From contig NZ_QAJN01000002.1 of NCBI RefSeq assembly GCF_003852425.1, forward strand, positions 62,001 through 126,000: DNA of 64,000 nt, in the 5' to 3' direction. The notes beneath the pieces are model-generated. The model ran no database searches, was not told the DNA's origin, and was given only the letters and a program-made list of their open reading frames with translations. Positions 37,498 through 46,836 of this stretch are shown piece after piece. Origin of the DNA: Paucibacter sp. KBW04 (lineage in GTDB: Bacteria; Pseudomonadota; Gammaproteobacteria; Burkholderiales; Burkholderiaceae_C). The stretch's first letter is position 1, and the number at the start of each line of letters is the position of its first letter. A program made the position numbers and the translations under genes.

Positions 37498-38307
37498 ATG
37501 CCCTCCCCCGCCGTTTTTTGCCCCGCGCAGCCCTCGGCCAGTTCGCCGGGCCTGAGTGCGCAGGCCCTGCACGCCCAGCTCTGGCGCGCCAGCCATCTGG
37601 GCAGCAACCCCAAGCCCTGCGTGAGCAGCGGCTTTGCGGCGCTGGACGCGGAGCTGCCCGGCAAGGGCTGGCCCACCCACGGCCTGAGCGAAATCCTGCA
37701 AGACGCCACCGTGCATCTGGAGTGGCGCCTGCTGGCCCCGGCCTTGCAAGCCTTGTTGAGCGAGCCGGCACAAAGCCGGCCGCTCCTGCTGATCAACCCA
37801 CCGCTAACCCCAAATTTACCCGGCCTACAAGCCAGCGGCCTGCCGCCGCGCCAGCTGGTCTGGATTCAAGCCTGCAGCCCTCAGCAGCAGCTCTGGGCCA
37901 CCGAGCAAGCCATCAAGGCCAATGCGGCCGCCGCCGTGCTGGCCTGGCTGCCCCAGGCCAGGCCCGAGCAGATCCGGCGTTTGCAAAGCCATGCCCAGGC
38001 CTCAGCGGCGCCCGTTTTTCTGCTGCGCCCCTCCAGCGCCCGCAGCCAGTCCTCGGCCGCGCCGCTACGCCTGGCCCTGCGGCCGGGGCGCGACTGGTGC
38101 TTGCATCTGCACATCCTCAAACGCCGCGGCCCCTGCCATGAAGGCGAGCTGGCTCTACAAGCCCTGCCCGCCGGCCTGCAGCAGGTGCTGACGCCTCGCA
38201 TGCTGAGCCATCCCTGGCCGCTGCGGCCCGACATCAGCACAACACCCAGCCTGCCTCACCATGCACTGGCTCGCCCTGCTCCTGCCGCCGCCCTCGGCAT
38301 CGCCTGA
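37498..38307 (+). CDS. imuA: ImuA, SOS-induced mutasome protein
   Basis: ImuA (SulA/RecA-like) is part of the ImuA-ImuB-DnaE2 translesion synthesis machine. The 269-aa protein has the family features GFAALDAELPGKGWPTHGLSE and LPPRQLVWIQACSPQQQLWA, a RecA-like core without a full Walker motif. The C-terminal region overlaps the imuB start by 47 bases in another frame. The start at ATG 37498 lies 28 bases after the LexA box, so the transcript leader is short. Confidence 0.92.
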   Translation: MPSPAVFCPAQPSASSPGLSAQALHAQLWRASHLGSNPKPCVSSGFAALDAELPGKGWPTHGLSEILQDATVHLEWRLLAPALQALLSEPAQSRPLLLINPPLTPNLPGLQASGLPPRQLVWIQACSPQQQLWATEQAIKANAAAAVLAWLPQARPEQIRRLQSHAQASAAPVFLLRPSSARSQSSAAPLRLALRPGRDWCLHLHILKRRGPCHEGELALQALPAGLQQVLTPRMLSHPWPLRPDISTTPSLPHHALARPAPAAALGIA

Positions 38308-39592
38308 GCCATCGGCACAACTCGCCCTGGCCTGGTGGGCCCTGCAGTTCACGCCGCGGGTGGCCTGCCTGGAGGAGGCGGTGGTGCTGGAGGTGCAGAG
38401 CAGCCTGCGCTTGTTCGGCGGCGCGCCGGCCCTGCACCGCAGCCTGCAGCCGCGCGCAGAGCAAGCCGGCCTGGCCCTGCACGCCGCCGCTTGGGCGCCC
38501 AGCAGCTTGGGCGCCTTGGCCTTGGCGCGCAGCCGCCCCGGTTTAGATGAAGCACTGCAATGGCCGGCCGAACAAGCTTTTAGCGAACAGCTGGACGCCC
38601 TGCCCCTGCCCACCCTGAGCGCCTGCCAGCCCCATCTGCCCATGCTGGCCCGCTTGGGCCTGCGCCGCTTAGGTGAGCTGCGCCGCCTGCCCCGCCCCGC
38701 CCTGGCGCGGCGCTTTGGCCAAGGCTTGCTGCTGGCCCTGGACCGCGCCTACGGCGACCTGGCCGAGGCCCATGCCTGGGTGGAGATCCCGGAGCAATTC
38801 CAGGCCCGGCTGGAACTGCCCCAGCGCAACGATAACGCCATGGCTCTGCGGCACCATGCCCAGCACCTGCTGCAGCAGCTCTGCGCCTGGTTAGCCGCCC
38901 GCCATGCCGGCGTGCAAGGCCTGAGCCTGCGCTGGGCCCACGACGCCATGCGGGCCCGCGAGATCGCCAGCCATGGCGAGCTGCGCCTGCAAACGGCCGA
39001 GATCAGCCGCGACTACCGCCACCTCAGCCGCTTGCTGAACGAGCATCTGCTGCGCCTGCAGCTGCCCGCCCCGGTGGGCGAGATCAGCCTGCATGCCGAA
39101 CAGATCCTGCCCCTGCGCGAACACAGCGCCAAGCTGCTCGCACCGGGTGCTGGCGAGGGCGGCGAGCCGCAAGAATCCATCACCCAGCTGCTGGAACGCT
39201 TGGCCCTGCGCCTAGGCGCCGATCAGGTGCGCTGCGGCCAGCTGCGCGAGGACCACCGGCCCGAGCAAATGCAGCACTGGCAGGCCTGGCCGGGCAGCGC
39301 GCCGCAGTCAGCCGCCCGCCTGCCCAGCTGCCCCCAACCCAGCTGGCTGCTGCCCGAGCCTTTGCGCCTGGAGGTGCAGCGGGATCAGCCGCTCTACCAA
39401 GGCCCGCTGCAATTGCTGGCCGGCCCGCAGCGCGTCGAGGGTGGCTGGTGGCAAAACGAGGGCCAGCCCGCCCAGCGCGACTACTTCCTGGCGCTGAGCG
39501 AGACGGCCGGGGCGCTGTGGATTTTTCATGAGCGCCTGCCCAGCGGCCGCCTGGACGAGCAGGGTTGGTTTTTGCACGGGTTCTTTGCATGA
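38261..39592 (+). CDS. imuB: ImuB, non-catalytic Y-family polymerase-like protein
   Basis: ImuB bridges DnaE2, ImuA and the beta clamp during error-prone repair. The 443-aa protein has the family's SSLRLFGG motif and C-terminal GPLQLLAGPQRVEGGWW motif. The N-terminal part (MHWLALLLPPPSASPEP) lacks the DxD catalytic acids of active Y-family polymerases, as expected. It overlaps imuA by 47 bases and dnaE2 by 4 (ATGA), so the three are co-translated. Confidence 0.93.
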   Translation: MHWLALLLPPPSASPEPSAQLALAWWALQFTPRVACLEEAVVLEVQSSLRLFGGAPALHRSLQPRAEQAGLALHAAAWAPSSLGALALARSRPGLDEALQWPAEQAFSEQLDALPLPTLSACQPHLPMLARLGLRRLGELRRLPRPALARRFGQGLLLALDRAYGDLAEAHAWVEIPEQFQARLELPQRNDNAMALRHHAQHLLQQLCAWLAARHAGVQGLSLRWAHDAMRAREIASHGELRLQTAEISRDYRHLSRLLNEHLLRLQLPAPVGEISLHAEQILPLREHSAKLLAPGAGEGGEPQESITQLLERLALRLGADQVRCGQLREDHRPEQMQHWQAWPGSAPQSAARLPSCPQPSWLLPEPLRLEVQRDQPLYQGPLQLLAGPQRVEGGWWQNEGQPAQRDYFLALSETAGALWIFHERLPSGRLDEQGWFLHGFFA

Positions 39593-42500
39593 GCAGCACA
39601 GCGAAACCCAAGGCCCTGCCCGCCTACGCCGAGCTGCACTGCCTCAGCCACTATTCCTTTTTGCGCGGCGCCTCCAGCCCGGGCGAGCTGGTGGAGCGCG
39701 CCCAGCATCAGGGTTATGCCGCCCTGGCCATCACCGACGAATGCTCGCTGGCTGGCGTGGTTCGCGCTCATGTGGCTGCCAAGACCTGCGGGCTCAAGCT
39801 CTTGATAGGCTCCGAGTTCGCCGTCCATACGGACGAAGCTGAGGAAGACGCCGCACCGCAATTCAAACTGGTGCTGATGGCCCGCAATCTGCAAGGCTAT
39901 GGCGACCTTTGCCAGTTCATCACCGATCTGCGCCGCAACTCGCCCAAAGGAACTTACCGCCTGACGCTGGCGCAATTGCAGATCGAGGCCCCGCGCCTGG
40001 GCCGCGACTGCCTGGCCTTGCTGCTGCCCCTGCGCAGCAGCTCGGGCGCGCAACTACTAAACGATACCGCTTGGCTACAACGTCACTTCAGCGGCCCTAT
40101 CTGGCTCGGGGTAGCGCTGCTGCGCGAGCTGGGCGATGAGCGCTGGCTGCAGCGCCTGCGCGAGCTCTCCACCGCCAGCGGCCTGCCCCTGCTGGCCGCA
40201 GGCGATGTACATATGCATGTGCGCTCGCGCAAGCCCTTGCAAGACGTGATGACGGCCACCCGCATGAACCGCCCCATCGCCGCCTGCGGCCTGGACCTGC
40301 AACCCAATGCCGAGCGCCATCTGCGCAGTCGCCTGCGCCTGGCCCAGCTCTACCCGCCCGAGCTGCTGAACGAGACCCTGGCGGTAGTGGCAGCCTGCGA
40401 GTTCTCGCTGGACGAGATCCGCTACCGCTACCCCACCGAGGTGATCCCCCCCGGCAGCACCCCGGCCCGCCATCTGCGGGTGCTGACCGAGACAGGCGCA
40501 CGCAAGCGCTGGCCGGGCGGCGTGGATGCGCGCTGGCAAGCCTTGATTGAGCATGAGCTGGACCTGATCAACGAGCTGGGCTACGAGCATTACTTCCTCA
40601 CCGTGGCCGATATCGTCAGCTTTGCCCGCGGGCGCGGCATCCTCTGCCAAGGCCGCGGCTCGGCCGCCAATAGCGTGGTGTGCTTTTGCCTGGGCATCAC
40701 CGAGGTGGACCCGGGGCGCAGCAGCGTCTTGTTCGAGCGCTTCATCAGCCGCGAGCGCAAGGAGCCGCCCGATATCGATGTGGACTTCGAGCACGAGCGC
40801 CGCGAGGAGGTGATCCAGTACCTCTACCAAAAATACGGCCGCGAGCGCGCCGCGCTCACCGCTGTGCTGATCTGCTACCGCCCGCGCAGCGCCATCCGCG
40901 ATGTGGGCCGTGCTCTGCAGCTGGACGAGGCCTTGATCGAGGCCCTGGCCAAGGACCACAGCGGCTGGAGCGAGGAGGTCTTGCCCGAGAGCCGCTTGCA
41001 AGAGCTGCGCCAAGAACTCAGGCTGGACCTCGACGCCCCCAGTCTGCGCCAGCTGCTCGTGCTGACCCGCCAGCTGATGGGCATGCCCCGGCACCTGAGC
41101 CAGCACCCCGGCGGCTTTGTGCTGACCGAGGGGCCGCTCTCGCGCCTGGTGCCGATCGAGAACGCCAGCATGGCCGAGCGCACCGTCATCCAATGGGACA
41201 AGGACGATATCGACGCGCTCAATCTGATGAAGGTGGATGTGCTGGCCTTAGGGATGCTCAGCGCCCTGCGGCGCAGCTTTGCGCTCATCTCTGAGCTGCG
41301 CGGCAGGCCTTTCGGCATGAGCGATGTACCGGCCGAAGACACAGCCACTTACGACATGATTTGCCGGGCCGACACCATCGGCGTGTTCCAGATCGAATCA
41401 CGCGCCCAGATGTCCATGCTGCCGCGCCTGCAGCCGCGCTGTTTTTACGACCTGGTGGTCGAGGTCGCCATCGTGCGGCCCGGCCCCATCCAGGGCGGCA
41501 TGGTCCATCCCTATCTGACGAATCGGGCCAAGCCGGAGGGCTCCATCACTTACCCGAAGAAGGAACTGGAGGCCGCACTCAAACGCACCTTTGGCGTGCC
41601 GATTTTTCAGGAACAGGTGATGCAGGTGGCCATGATTGCCGCCGGCTTCACCGCCGGCGAGGCCGATCAGCTGCGCCGCGCCATGGCGGCCTGGAAGCGG
41701 CCCGGTGATCTGCAAAAGTTCTACGACAAAATCATCACGGGCATGGCCGAGCGCGGCTATACGCAGGACTTTGCCGAGGCCATCTTCCGCCAGATCAAGG
41801 GCTTTGCCTCCTACGGTTTTCCGGAGTCGCATGCGGCCAGTTTTGCCCTGCTGACCTATCAGTCTTGCTGGGTCAAAAAGCATGAGCCGGCGGCCTTTTT
41901 ATGCGCCCTTTTGAACTCCCAACCCCTGGGCTTTTACACCCCCAGCCAGCTGGTTCAGGACGCCCGCCGCCACCAGGTCGAGGTGCGGGCCGCGGACGTC
42001 ATGCACAGCGGGGTGGACAGTGAACTGGAGTTAATCCCCGGCCAGGACCAGCCCGCCGTTCGCCTGGGCCTGCGCCTGGTGTCCGGCCTGCCCAAGGCCG
42101 CCGCCCAGCGCATCGAAGCTGCCCGCAGCCAAGCCCCGTTCAGCGACACGCAAGACCTGGCCCTGCGCGCCGGCCTGGACCAGCAAGAGATGCAGCAACT
42201 CGCCGCTGCCGATGCATTGATGAGCCTGGCCGGCCACCGCCGCCAGCAAGTCTGGCAGGCCAGCGCCCAGCGCGCCCTGCCACCTCTGCTGCAAGGCTCC
42301 TTGCCGCTGGAGGACCCGCTTGAACTGCCGGCCGCCCGCGAAGGCGAAGAAGTGCTGTGGGACTACGCCTCGCTGGGCCTGACCCTGCGCAGCCACCCGC
42401 TCAAACTCCTGCGCCCGCAGCTGGCCAAACGCGGCCTGCTGACGGCCGAGCAATTGCAGGCCTGGCGCAGCGGCCGCCAAGCGCACGCCTGCGGCATCAT

Positions 42501-42756
42501 CACCGTGCGCCAACGCCCGCAAACCGCCAAGGGCACACTCTTCATCAGCCTGGAAGACGAGACCGGCAGCGTGCAGGTCATCGTCTGGCCCGATGTCTAC
42601 GCGGCGAATCGAACGCTGCTACGCAATGCCCGGCTCTTGGCCGCGCATGGCAAATGGCAGTTTGAAAACAAGGTGCGGCATCTGCTGGCGCAGCGCTTTG
42701 ACGACTTGACGCCGATGCTGGGAAGGCTGGGGGTGGAGAGTCGGGATTTCCGCTGA
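39589..42756 (+). CDS. dnaE2: Error-prone DNA polymerase DnaE2
   Basis: DnaE2 is the C-family polymerase that performs SOS translesion synthesis. The 1055-aa protein has an N-terminal PHP domain (YAELHCLSHYSFLRGASSP) and palm catalytic aspartates D395 and D397 (PDIDVDF) with a third near D550 (LMKVDVLALG). A helix-hairpin-helix and OB-fold C-terminal region follows (GTLFISLEDETGSVQVIVW). The ATG at 39589 overlaps the imuB stop as ATGA. Length is typical of DnaE2 and shorter than DnaE1. LexA-controlled through the upstream box. Confidence 0.96.
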   Translation: MSSTAKPKALPAYAELHCLSHYSFLRGASSPGELVERAQHQGYAALAITDECSLAGVVRAHVAAKTCGLKLLIGSEFAVHTDEAEEDAAPQFKLVLMARNLQGYGDLCQFITDLRRNSPKGTYRLTLAQLQIEAPRLGRDCLALLLPLRSSSGAQLLNDTAWLQRHFSGPIWLGVALLRELGDERWLQRLRELSTASGLPLLAAGDVHMHVRSRKPLQDVMTATRMNRPIAACGLDLQPNAERHLRSRLRLAQLYPPELLNETLAVVAACEFSLDEIRYRYPTEVIPPGSTPARHLRVLTETGARKRWPGGVDARWQALIEHELDLINELGYEHYFLTVADIVSFARGRGILCQGRGSAANSVVCFCLGITEVDPGRSSVLFERFISRERKEPPDIDVDFEHERREEVIQYLYQKYGRERAALTAVLICYRPRSAIRDVGRALQLDEALIEALAKDHSGWSEEVLPESRLQELRQELRLDLDAPSLRQLLVLTRQLMGMPRHLSQHPGGFVLTEGPLSRLVPIENASMAERTVIQWDKDDIDALNLMKVDVLALGMLSALRRSFALISELRGRPFGMSDVPAEDTATYDMICRADTIGVFQIESRAQMSMLPRLQPRCFYDLVVEVAIVRPGPIQGGMVHPYLTNRAKPEGSITYPKKELEAALKRTFGVPIFQEQVMQVAMIAAGFTAGEADQLRRAMAAWKRPGDLQKFYDKIITGMAERGYTQDFAEAIFRQIKGFASYGFPESHAASFALLTYQSCWVKKHEPAAFLCALLNSQPLGFYTPSQLVQDARRHQVEVRAADVMHSGVDSELELIPGQDQPAVRLGLRLVSGLPKAAAQRIEAARSQAPFSDTQDLALRAGLDQQEMQQLAAADALMSLAGHRRQQVWQASAQRALPPLLQGSLPLEDPLELPAAREGEEVLWDYASLGLTLRSHPLKLLRPQLAKRGLLTAEQLQAWRSGRQAHACGIITVRQRPQTAKGTLFISLEDETGSVQVIVWPDVYAANRTLLRNARLLAAHGKWQFENKVRHLLAQRFDDLTPMLGRLGVESRDFR

Positions 42757-42769
42757 TGCCGCGCCCGCC

Positions 42770-43555
42770 TCAGTTCCCCTTGCCCCAAAAGAACTGCGTC
42801 GCCGTCTTGCTGCCGCTTGGGAAGCCGTGAATCGTGTAGCTGACGGGCGTCAGCTCAAAAACAAGCCCTTCACCGCAGACCGAGCTGCCGTAGGACTGGA
42901 GGGGCTTTTGCAGGCGGTACAGGACCTCGCCGCTCAACTCCTTGCTGGCGCCCTCGCCCAGCAGGGCCAGGGTCTCCTCGGGGCTGATCTTCAGGCGGCT
43001 GAGCTTTTCGCCAAACAGATGGGCGGCGAACACGCCCGGCGAGCCCAGGTCCACATCGGCCAGCTGGCCGCTGAGGTCCACGAACAGGCAGGCGGGAATG
43101 CTGAGCGGCCAGTAGGCGTAAGCGCTGATGGAGTTCTTGACCTGATAGGCCTCGCTCTTGAACACCGGGCCAATGATCAAGGCCTGATCATCGAAGGAAT
43201 ATGCCCGCCGGATGACGGGGAACTTGGCCTTGATCTTGAGCAGAGTCGGCAAGGGCAGCGGCTCGCCCAGGGCCTCACCGCGCTGCTTGGCGGCGGTCTT
43301 GATCTTGCTGGCAAAAGCATTCACCGAAAACGGGTCGCGAATCTTGACGCCAAAGCGCTCCAGGGTCATGGGCGAGCCCAGCACATAGTCGATCTGCTTC
43401 TTCAGCCTGGCCTCCAAGCGGGGGCCACCCACATAGGCCTCAGGCTGGGACAGCACGGCCTCAAGATCGGAGGCACTCGCAGCCGTGGGCTGCGCCAAGG
43501 CGGGCAAGGCCAGGGCCAGACCTGCGGCCAAGGCAAGGACGTTTCTTTGCATCAT
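42770..43555 (-). CDS. Secreted protein of unknown function
   Basis: This 261-aa protein has a clear signal peptide (MQRNVLALAAGLALALPALA followed by Q). The mature part is basic and mixed, with motifs such as YVGGPRLEARLKKQIDYVLG and SISAYAYWPLSIPACLFVDL and cysteines in IPACLF and SSVCGEG. No family is recognised and there is no lipobox. The two adjacent ATGs at 43550-43555 are both possible starts; no strong ribosome-binding site is visible. It converges on dnaE2, 13 bases away, and is not part of a visible operon. Confidence 0.75.
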   Translation of the reverse strand: MMQRNVLALAAGLALALPALAQPTAASASDLEAVLSQPEAYVGGPRLEARLKKQIDYVLGSPMTLERFGVKIRDPFSVNAFASKIKTAAKQRGEALGEPLPLPTLLKIKAKFPVIRRAYSFDDQALIIGPVFKSEAYQVKNSISAYAYWPLSIPACLFVDLSGQLADVDLGSPGVFAAHLFGEKLSRLKISPEETLALLGEGASKELSGEVLYRLQKPLQSYGSSVCGEGLVFELTPVSYTIHGFPSGSKTATQFFWGKGN

Positions 43556-43650
43556 GGGAAGGGAGAAAAGAGAAGAGAGAGACAGCAAGCCGCAGTGTAA
43601 AAAGCCCGGCTAACACGCCGCTTGCGCGGCATCAAGCCGCTGTCAGAGGC

Positions 43651-44385
43651 TCAGCTGGCCAGCTTGTCCAAGCCCACATCCGGCGAGCCCACGATGGCCA
43701 TGGTTTGCGTGCCGGTGACGATCATGCGCACCATGATGACCAATTGCTCGGTCAGCTCGGGCAGCTTGTCGTGCGGCAGGTCCATGGCGGTGGAGCCGAT
43801 GGCGAAGACCAGGCGGGTGATGGCCTTGGCCGTCAGCGCGGGTTCATAGAGGCCGGTGCCGTTGGCCTCGGCGATGCGGATCAGATCCTGGCGCAGCTCT
43901 TCCTCGAAAAAACCCAGTTGCCGGTCCACCGCTTGCTTGAAGGCGTCAGAGCCCACCGTGCCTTCGCGCAGCAAGATGTGCAGCAGCAAATCGTCGGAGC
44001 GCAGCTGATCCATAAAAGCCTGCACGGCGCTGCGCACCACGCTGGAGCCGCCGTTGGAGCGCCGTCTGGCCTCGCCAATGATCTCGCGCAGGGACTGGCC
44101 GGCCAGGTCGATCAAGGCCACGGCCAACTCGTCCATATCGCGGAACTGGCGATAAAAGCTGTTCGGCGCGATGCCGGCCTCGCGGGCGACCTCGCGCAGG
44201 CTCAAAGACGAGACGCTGCGATGCGGCCCCACCAGCTTGAGCGCCGCCTGAATGATGTCGCCCCGGGTGATCAAGGCCTTGCGGCCAGGGCCGACCACAG
44301 CAGCGGCGGCGGCCTGCGACTCGGGCAGCAAGACCGGGTCGGCAAGATCATCAACAACAGAGGGCTGGGCGAGCAATGGAGTCAT
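43651..44385 (-). CDS. TetR-family repressor, FabR/DesT-like
   Basis: TetR-type regulators of the FabR/DesT group control unsaturated fatty acid synthesis by sensing acyl-CoA/ACP pools. The 244-aa protein shows an HTH near residues 45-85 (SLSLREVAREAGIAPNSFYR) typical of FabR. The long C-terminal ligand domain follows. The ATG at 44383-44385 is chosen over a TTG two codons upstream. It is divergent from the reductase/desaturase pair, the same arrangement as desT-desCB in Pseudomonas. Confidence 0.87.
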   Translation of the reverse strand: MTPLLAQPSVVDDLADPVLLPESQAAAAAVVGPGRKALITRGDIIQAALKLVGPHRSVSSLSLREVAREAGIAPNSFYRQFRDMDELAVALIDLAGQSLREIIGEARRRSNGGSSVVRSAVQAFMDQLRSDDLLLHILLREGTVGSDAFKQAVDRQLGFFEEELRQDLIRIAEANGTGLYEPALTAKAITRLVFAIGSTAMDLPHDKLPELTEQLVIMVRMIVTGTQTMAIVGSPDVGLDKLAS

Positions 44386-44429
44386 CGGCAAGGGGCAGAA
44401 GAGCCCGCATCATAGCCAAAAAATAATTA

Positions 44430-44445
44430 ATATACAGGTGTATAT
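44430..44445. promoter_or_regulatory. Palindromic operator candidate between fabR-like and desaturase genes
   Basis: ATATACA-GG-TGTATAT is a perfect 16-bp inverted repeat in the AT-rich divergent region. It is followed by TATGC-TCAT-GCATA (44453-44466), with a TATAAT (44465-44470) overlapping its end. It is a strong candidate binding site of the divergent TetR-type protein, and repression of both directions would follow from its position. Confidence 0.65.
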
Positions 44446-44519
44446 ATATTTGTATGCTCATGCATATAATCTCGCCAGTCCAGCGCTTTCCCCCTGGACG
44501 CCCTGTTTTTGTGAGTGCC

Positions 44520-45623
44520 ATGACGACCGCTTTCGCCAGCCCCCCTGCCCCAGCCAAGCAGCCCGCGCCTAGCCTGCTGCGCCGCTGGGCCCAGCCCTTT
44601 GTGGACCCCGCCGTGTTTGACTACTGGCTGGGCCACATCAACCCCTTGTGGACCTGGGACCGCCCCTTGGCACGCGTGGTGCAGCGCCAGGAGGCGGCCG
44701 CCGGTGCCGTCACCTTGACGCTGCAGCCCAATCGACACTGGAAGGGCTTCACGCCCGGCCAACATCTGCACATTGGTGCCGAGATCCAGGGCCGCCGTGT
44801 CACACGCTCCTACAGCCTGAGCGATATTCCACGCGCCGATGGCCGCATCGCCATCACGGTGCAAAAAGTGAACGGTGGCCTCTTGTCCACCCATCTCTGC
44901 ACCCAAACCCAGGTCGGCGATGTGCTGGAGTTGGCGCCCGCTTTTGGCGACCTGGTCTTGCCCAAGGCCCTGTCCGGCCGCTATCTGCTGCTGGCTGCCG
45001 GCAGCGGCATCACCCCGCTGATGAGCCTGACCCGTGCCCTGGCCGCGCAAAACATGCCCGTTCCCCTGACCCTGATCTACTGGGTCAAGACCGCCGCCCA
45101 AGCCTGCTTTGTGCCCGAGTTGCAGGCCCTGGCCCAGCGCTTCGCCAACTTCAAGTTTCAGCTGATCGCCACCCAAGAAGGCGGCCAGCGCATCAATGCT
45201 GAGGCGCTGGCGCCCAGTTTGGCGGCAGGCGCTGAAGATTTGCAGGCCTTCGCCTGCGGCCCCGGCGGCTTTGCGTTGACGGCGCGTGAGCTGCTGGGCG
45301 GCCAGGCCAAGAGCTTCAAGGCCGAGGCCTTCACGCCGGCCGTGCCGCTCAATACCGACAGCAAGCACCAGGTGAAGGTGGAGCTGCGCCGCTCCGGCCG
45401 CACGCTGGAAGTCGCCTCGGGCATTCCTCTGCTGGTGGCCCTGGAAGCGCAAGGCGTCAGACCCCAATCGGGTTGCCGCATGGGCATCTGCCACAGCTGC
45501 GTGTGCACCAAGCACGAAGGCTTGGCCGAAGACATCAACACCGGCGAGCGTTCAAGCGAGCCCGAGAGCGCCATCCGCATCTGCGTGAGCCGCGCCTGTA
45601 CCGACATCAGCCTGGATCTCTAA
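44520..45623 (+). CDS. Ferredoxin reductase-type electron donor for the desaturase (DesC-like)
   Basis: This 367-aa flavoprotein fusion has an FAD domain (RSYSLSDI), an NAD domain (LLAAGSGITPLMSL, ACGPGG) and a C-terminal plant-type [2Fe-2S] ferredoxin with the cysteines of SGCRMGICHSC followed by VC...IRICVSRAC. It should pass electrons from NAD(P)H to the desaturase 3 bases downstream. The ATG at 44520 is chosen, with an in-frame GTG three codons upstream as an alternative. It is homologous in organisation to DesC of Pseudomonas. Confidence 0.9.
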   Translation: MTTAFASPPAPAKQPAPSLLRRWAQPFVDPAVFDYWLGHINPLWTWDRPLARVVQRQEAAAGAVTLTLQPNRHWKGFTPGQHLHIGAEIQGRRVTRSYSLSDIPRADGRIAITVQKVNGGLLSTHLCTQTQVGDVLELAPAFGDLVLPKALSGRYLLLAAGSGITPLMSLTRALAAQNMPVPLTLIYWVKTAAQACFVPELQALAQRFANFKFQLIATQEGGQRINAEALAPSLAAGAEDLQAFACGPGGFALTARELLGGQAKSFKAEAFTPAVPLNTDSKHQVKVELRRSGRTLEVASGIPLLVALEAQGVRPQSGCRMGICHSCVCTKHEGLAEDINTGERSSEPESAIRICVSRACTDISLDL

Positions 45624-45626
45624 GCG

Positions 45627-46736
45627 ATGACTAAGTCACTCACCCGCAATCTGACCAGCCAGGAGCTGGAACAATTCGGCGCCGAAATCGACGCCTTGCG
45701 CGCCCGCACCGTGGCCGATCTGGGCGAGCGCGACGCGCGCTACATCCGCAATATCTTCAAGGCCGTGCGCTGGACCGAGTTGGCCGGCCGCGCGCTCTTG
45801 ATGATTGGCGCCTTTTTGCCCACACCCTGGATGATTGGCTTTTGGGTCGTCGGTGCCCTAAGCCTGGGTCTGTCCAAGATTTTGGACAATATGGAGCTGG
45901 GCCATAACGTCATCCACGGTCAGTTCGACTGGATGGGCGACCCCAAGTTCCAGGGCAAGAGCTTTGAGTGGGACATCGTCGGCACCAGCGAGAACTGGCG
46001 CAAGACCCACAACTTCCGCCACCACACCTATACCAATATCCACGGCCTAGACGACGACATCGGCTACGGCCTGCTGCGCCTCTTCCCCGAGCAAAAGTGG
46101 AGCCCGATTGCCCTGATCCAGCCCGTCGTGGCCGTGCTCTTCGCGCTGCTGTTTCAGTGGGGCGTGGCGATCCAGAACCTGCCCAAGGGCGGCTATTTCG
46201 GCAAGCATGGCAAGGCCGCACGCAAGGAAGTGAAGCTGGCCGCCCGCAAAGTCTCACATCAGCTGATCAAGGACTATCTGATCTTCCCGCTGCTCGCCGG
46301 CCCTGGCTTCCTGGTCGTGCTGAGCGGCAATCTGGTCGCCAATATGCTGCGCAATATCTGGACCTACACCATCATCTTCTGTGGCCACTTCACCACCGAG
46401 GTCGAGACCTTCCACCGCAATGTGTTGAAGAACGAGACTCGCGCCCATTGGTACTGGCGCCAGATCCGCGGCTCCAGCAATCTGGCCGGCGGCTTTGTGC
46501 TGAACACGCTGTCGGGCAATCTGAGCCACCAGATCGAGCACCATCTCTTCCCCGATGTGCCGGCCAACCGCTATGTCGAGATGGCACCCGTGGTGCGCGA
46601 TATCTGCCGCCGCTACGGTGTGCACTACAACACCGGCTCGCTGACCAAACAGTTCGGCCAGGTGATCTGGCGCATCCTGCGCCACAGCTTCCCCAGCCGA
46701 CCCAGCCGCAGTCGGGTGGCCAGCTTGCAGAGCTAA
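45627..46736 (+). CDS. Membrane fatty acid (acyl-CoA) desaturase
   Basis: This 369-aa di-iron desaturase introduces double bonds into acyl chains. The three histidine boxes are complete: GHNVIHG, THNFRHHTY and HQIEHHLFP. The QIEHH form of the last box places it in the DesB/front-end-like group. Hydrophobic helices surround the boxes. It begins 3 bases after the reductase stop, so the two are one operon. It probably adjusts membrane fluidity under the divergent TetR regulator. A terminator follows. Confidence 0.93.
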   Translation: MTKSLTRNLTSQELEQFGAEIDALRARTVADLGERDARYIRNIFKAVRWTELAGRALLMIGAFLPTPWMIGFWVVGALSLGLSKILDNMELGHNVIHGQFDWMGDPKFQGKSFEWDIVGTSENWRKTHNFRHHTYTNIHGLDDDIGYGLLRLFPEQKWSPIALIQPVVAVLFALLFQWGVAIQNLPKGGYFGKHGKAARKEVKLAARKVSHQLIKDYLIFPLLAGPGFLVVLSGNLVANMLRNIWTYTIIFCGHFTTEVETFHRNVLKNETRAHWYWRQIRGSSNLAGGFVLNTLSGNLSHQIEHHLFPDVPANRYVEMAPVVRDICRRYGVHYNTGSLTKQFGQVIWRILRHSFPSRPSRSRVASLQS

Positions 46737-46756
46737 GGCCTGGCAAACCCCAAACA

Positions 46757-46784
46757 AAAGGGCTTCCATTCGGAAGCCCTTTTT
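46757..46784 (+). terminator. Rho-independent terminator after the desaturase
   Basis: AAAGGGCTTCC (46757-46767) pairs perfectly with GGAAGCCCTTT (46772-46782) around a 4-base loop and runs into a T stretch. It ends the reductase-desaturase transcript and, with its A-run on the other side, may also serve the convergent protease gene. Confidence 0.93.
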
Positions 46785-46836
46785 GCTTGCCTAAAGCTCC
46801 AGGCCTAGGCCTGGAAGCTCTTGGCTCAGATCGCGA

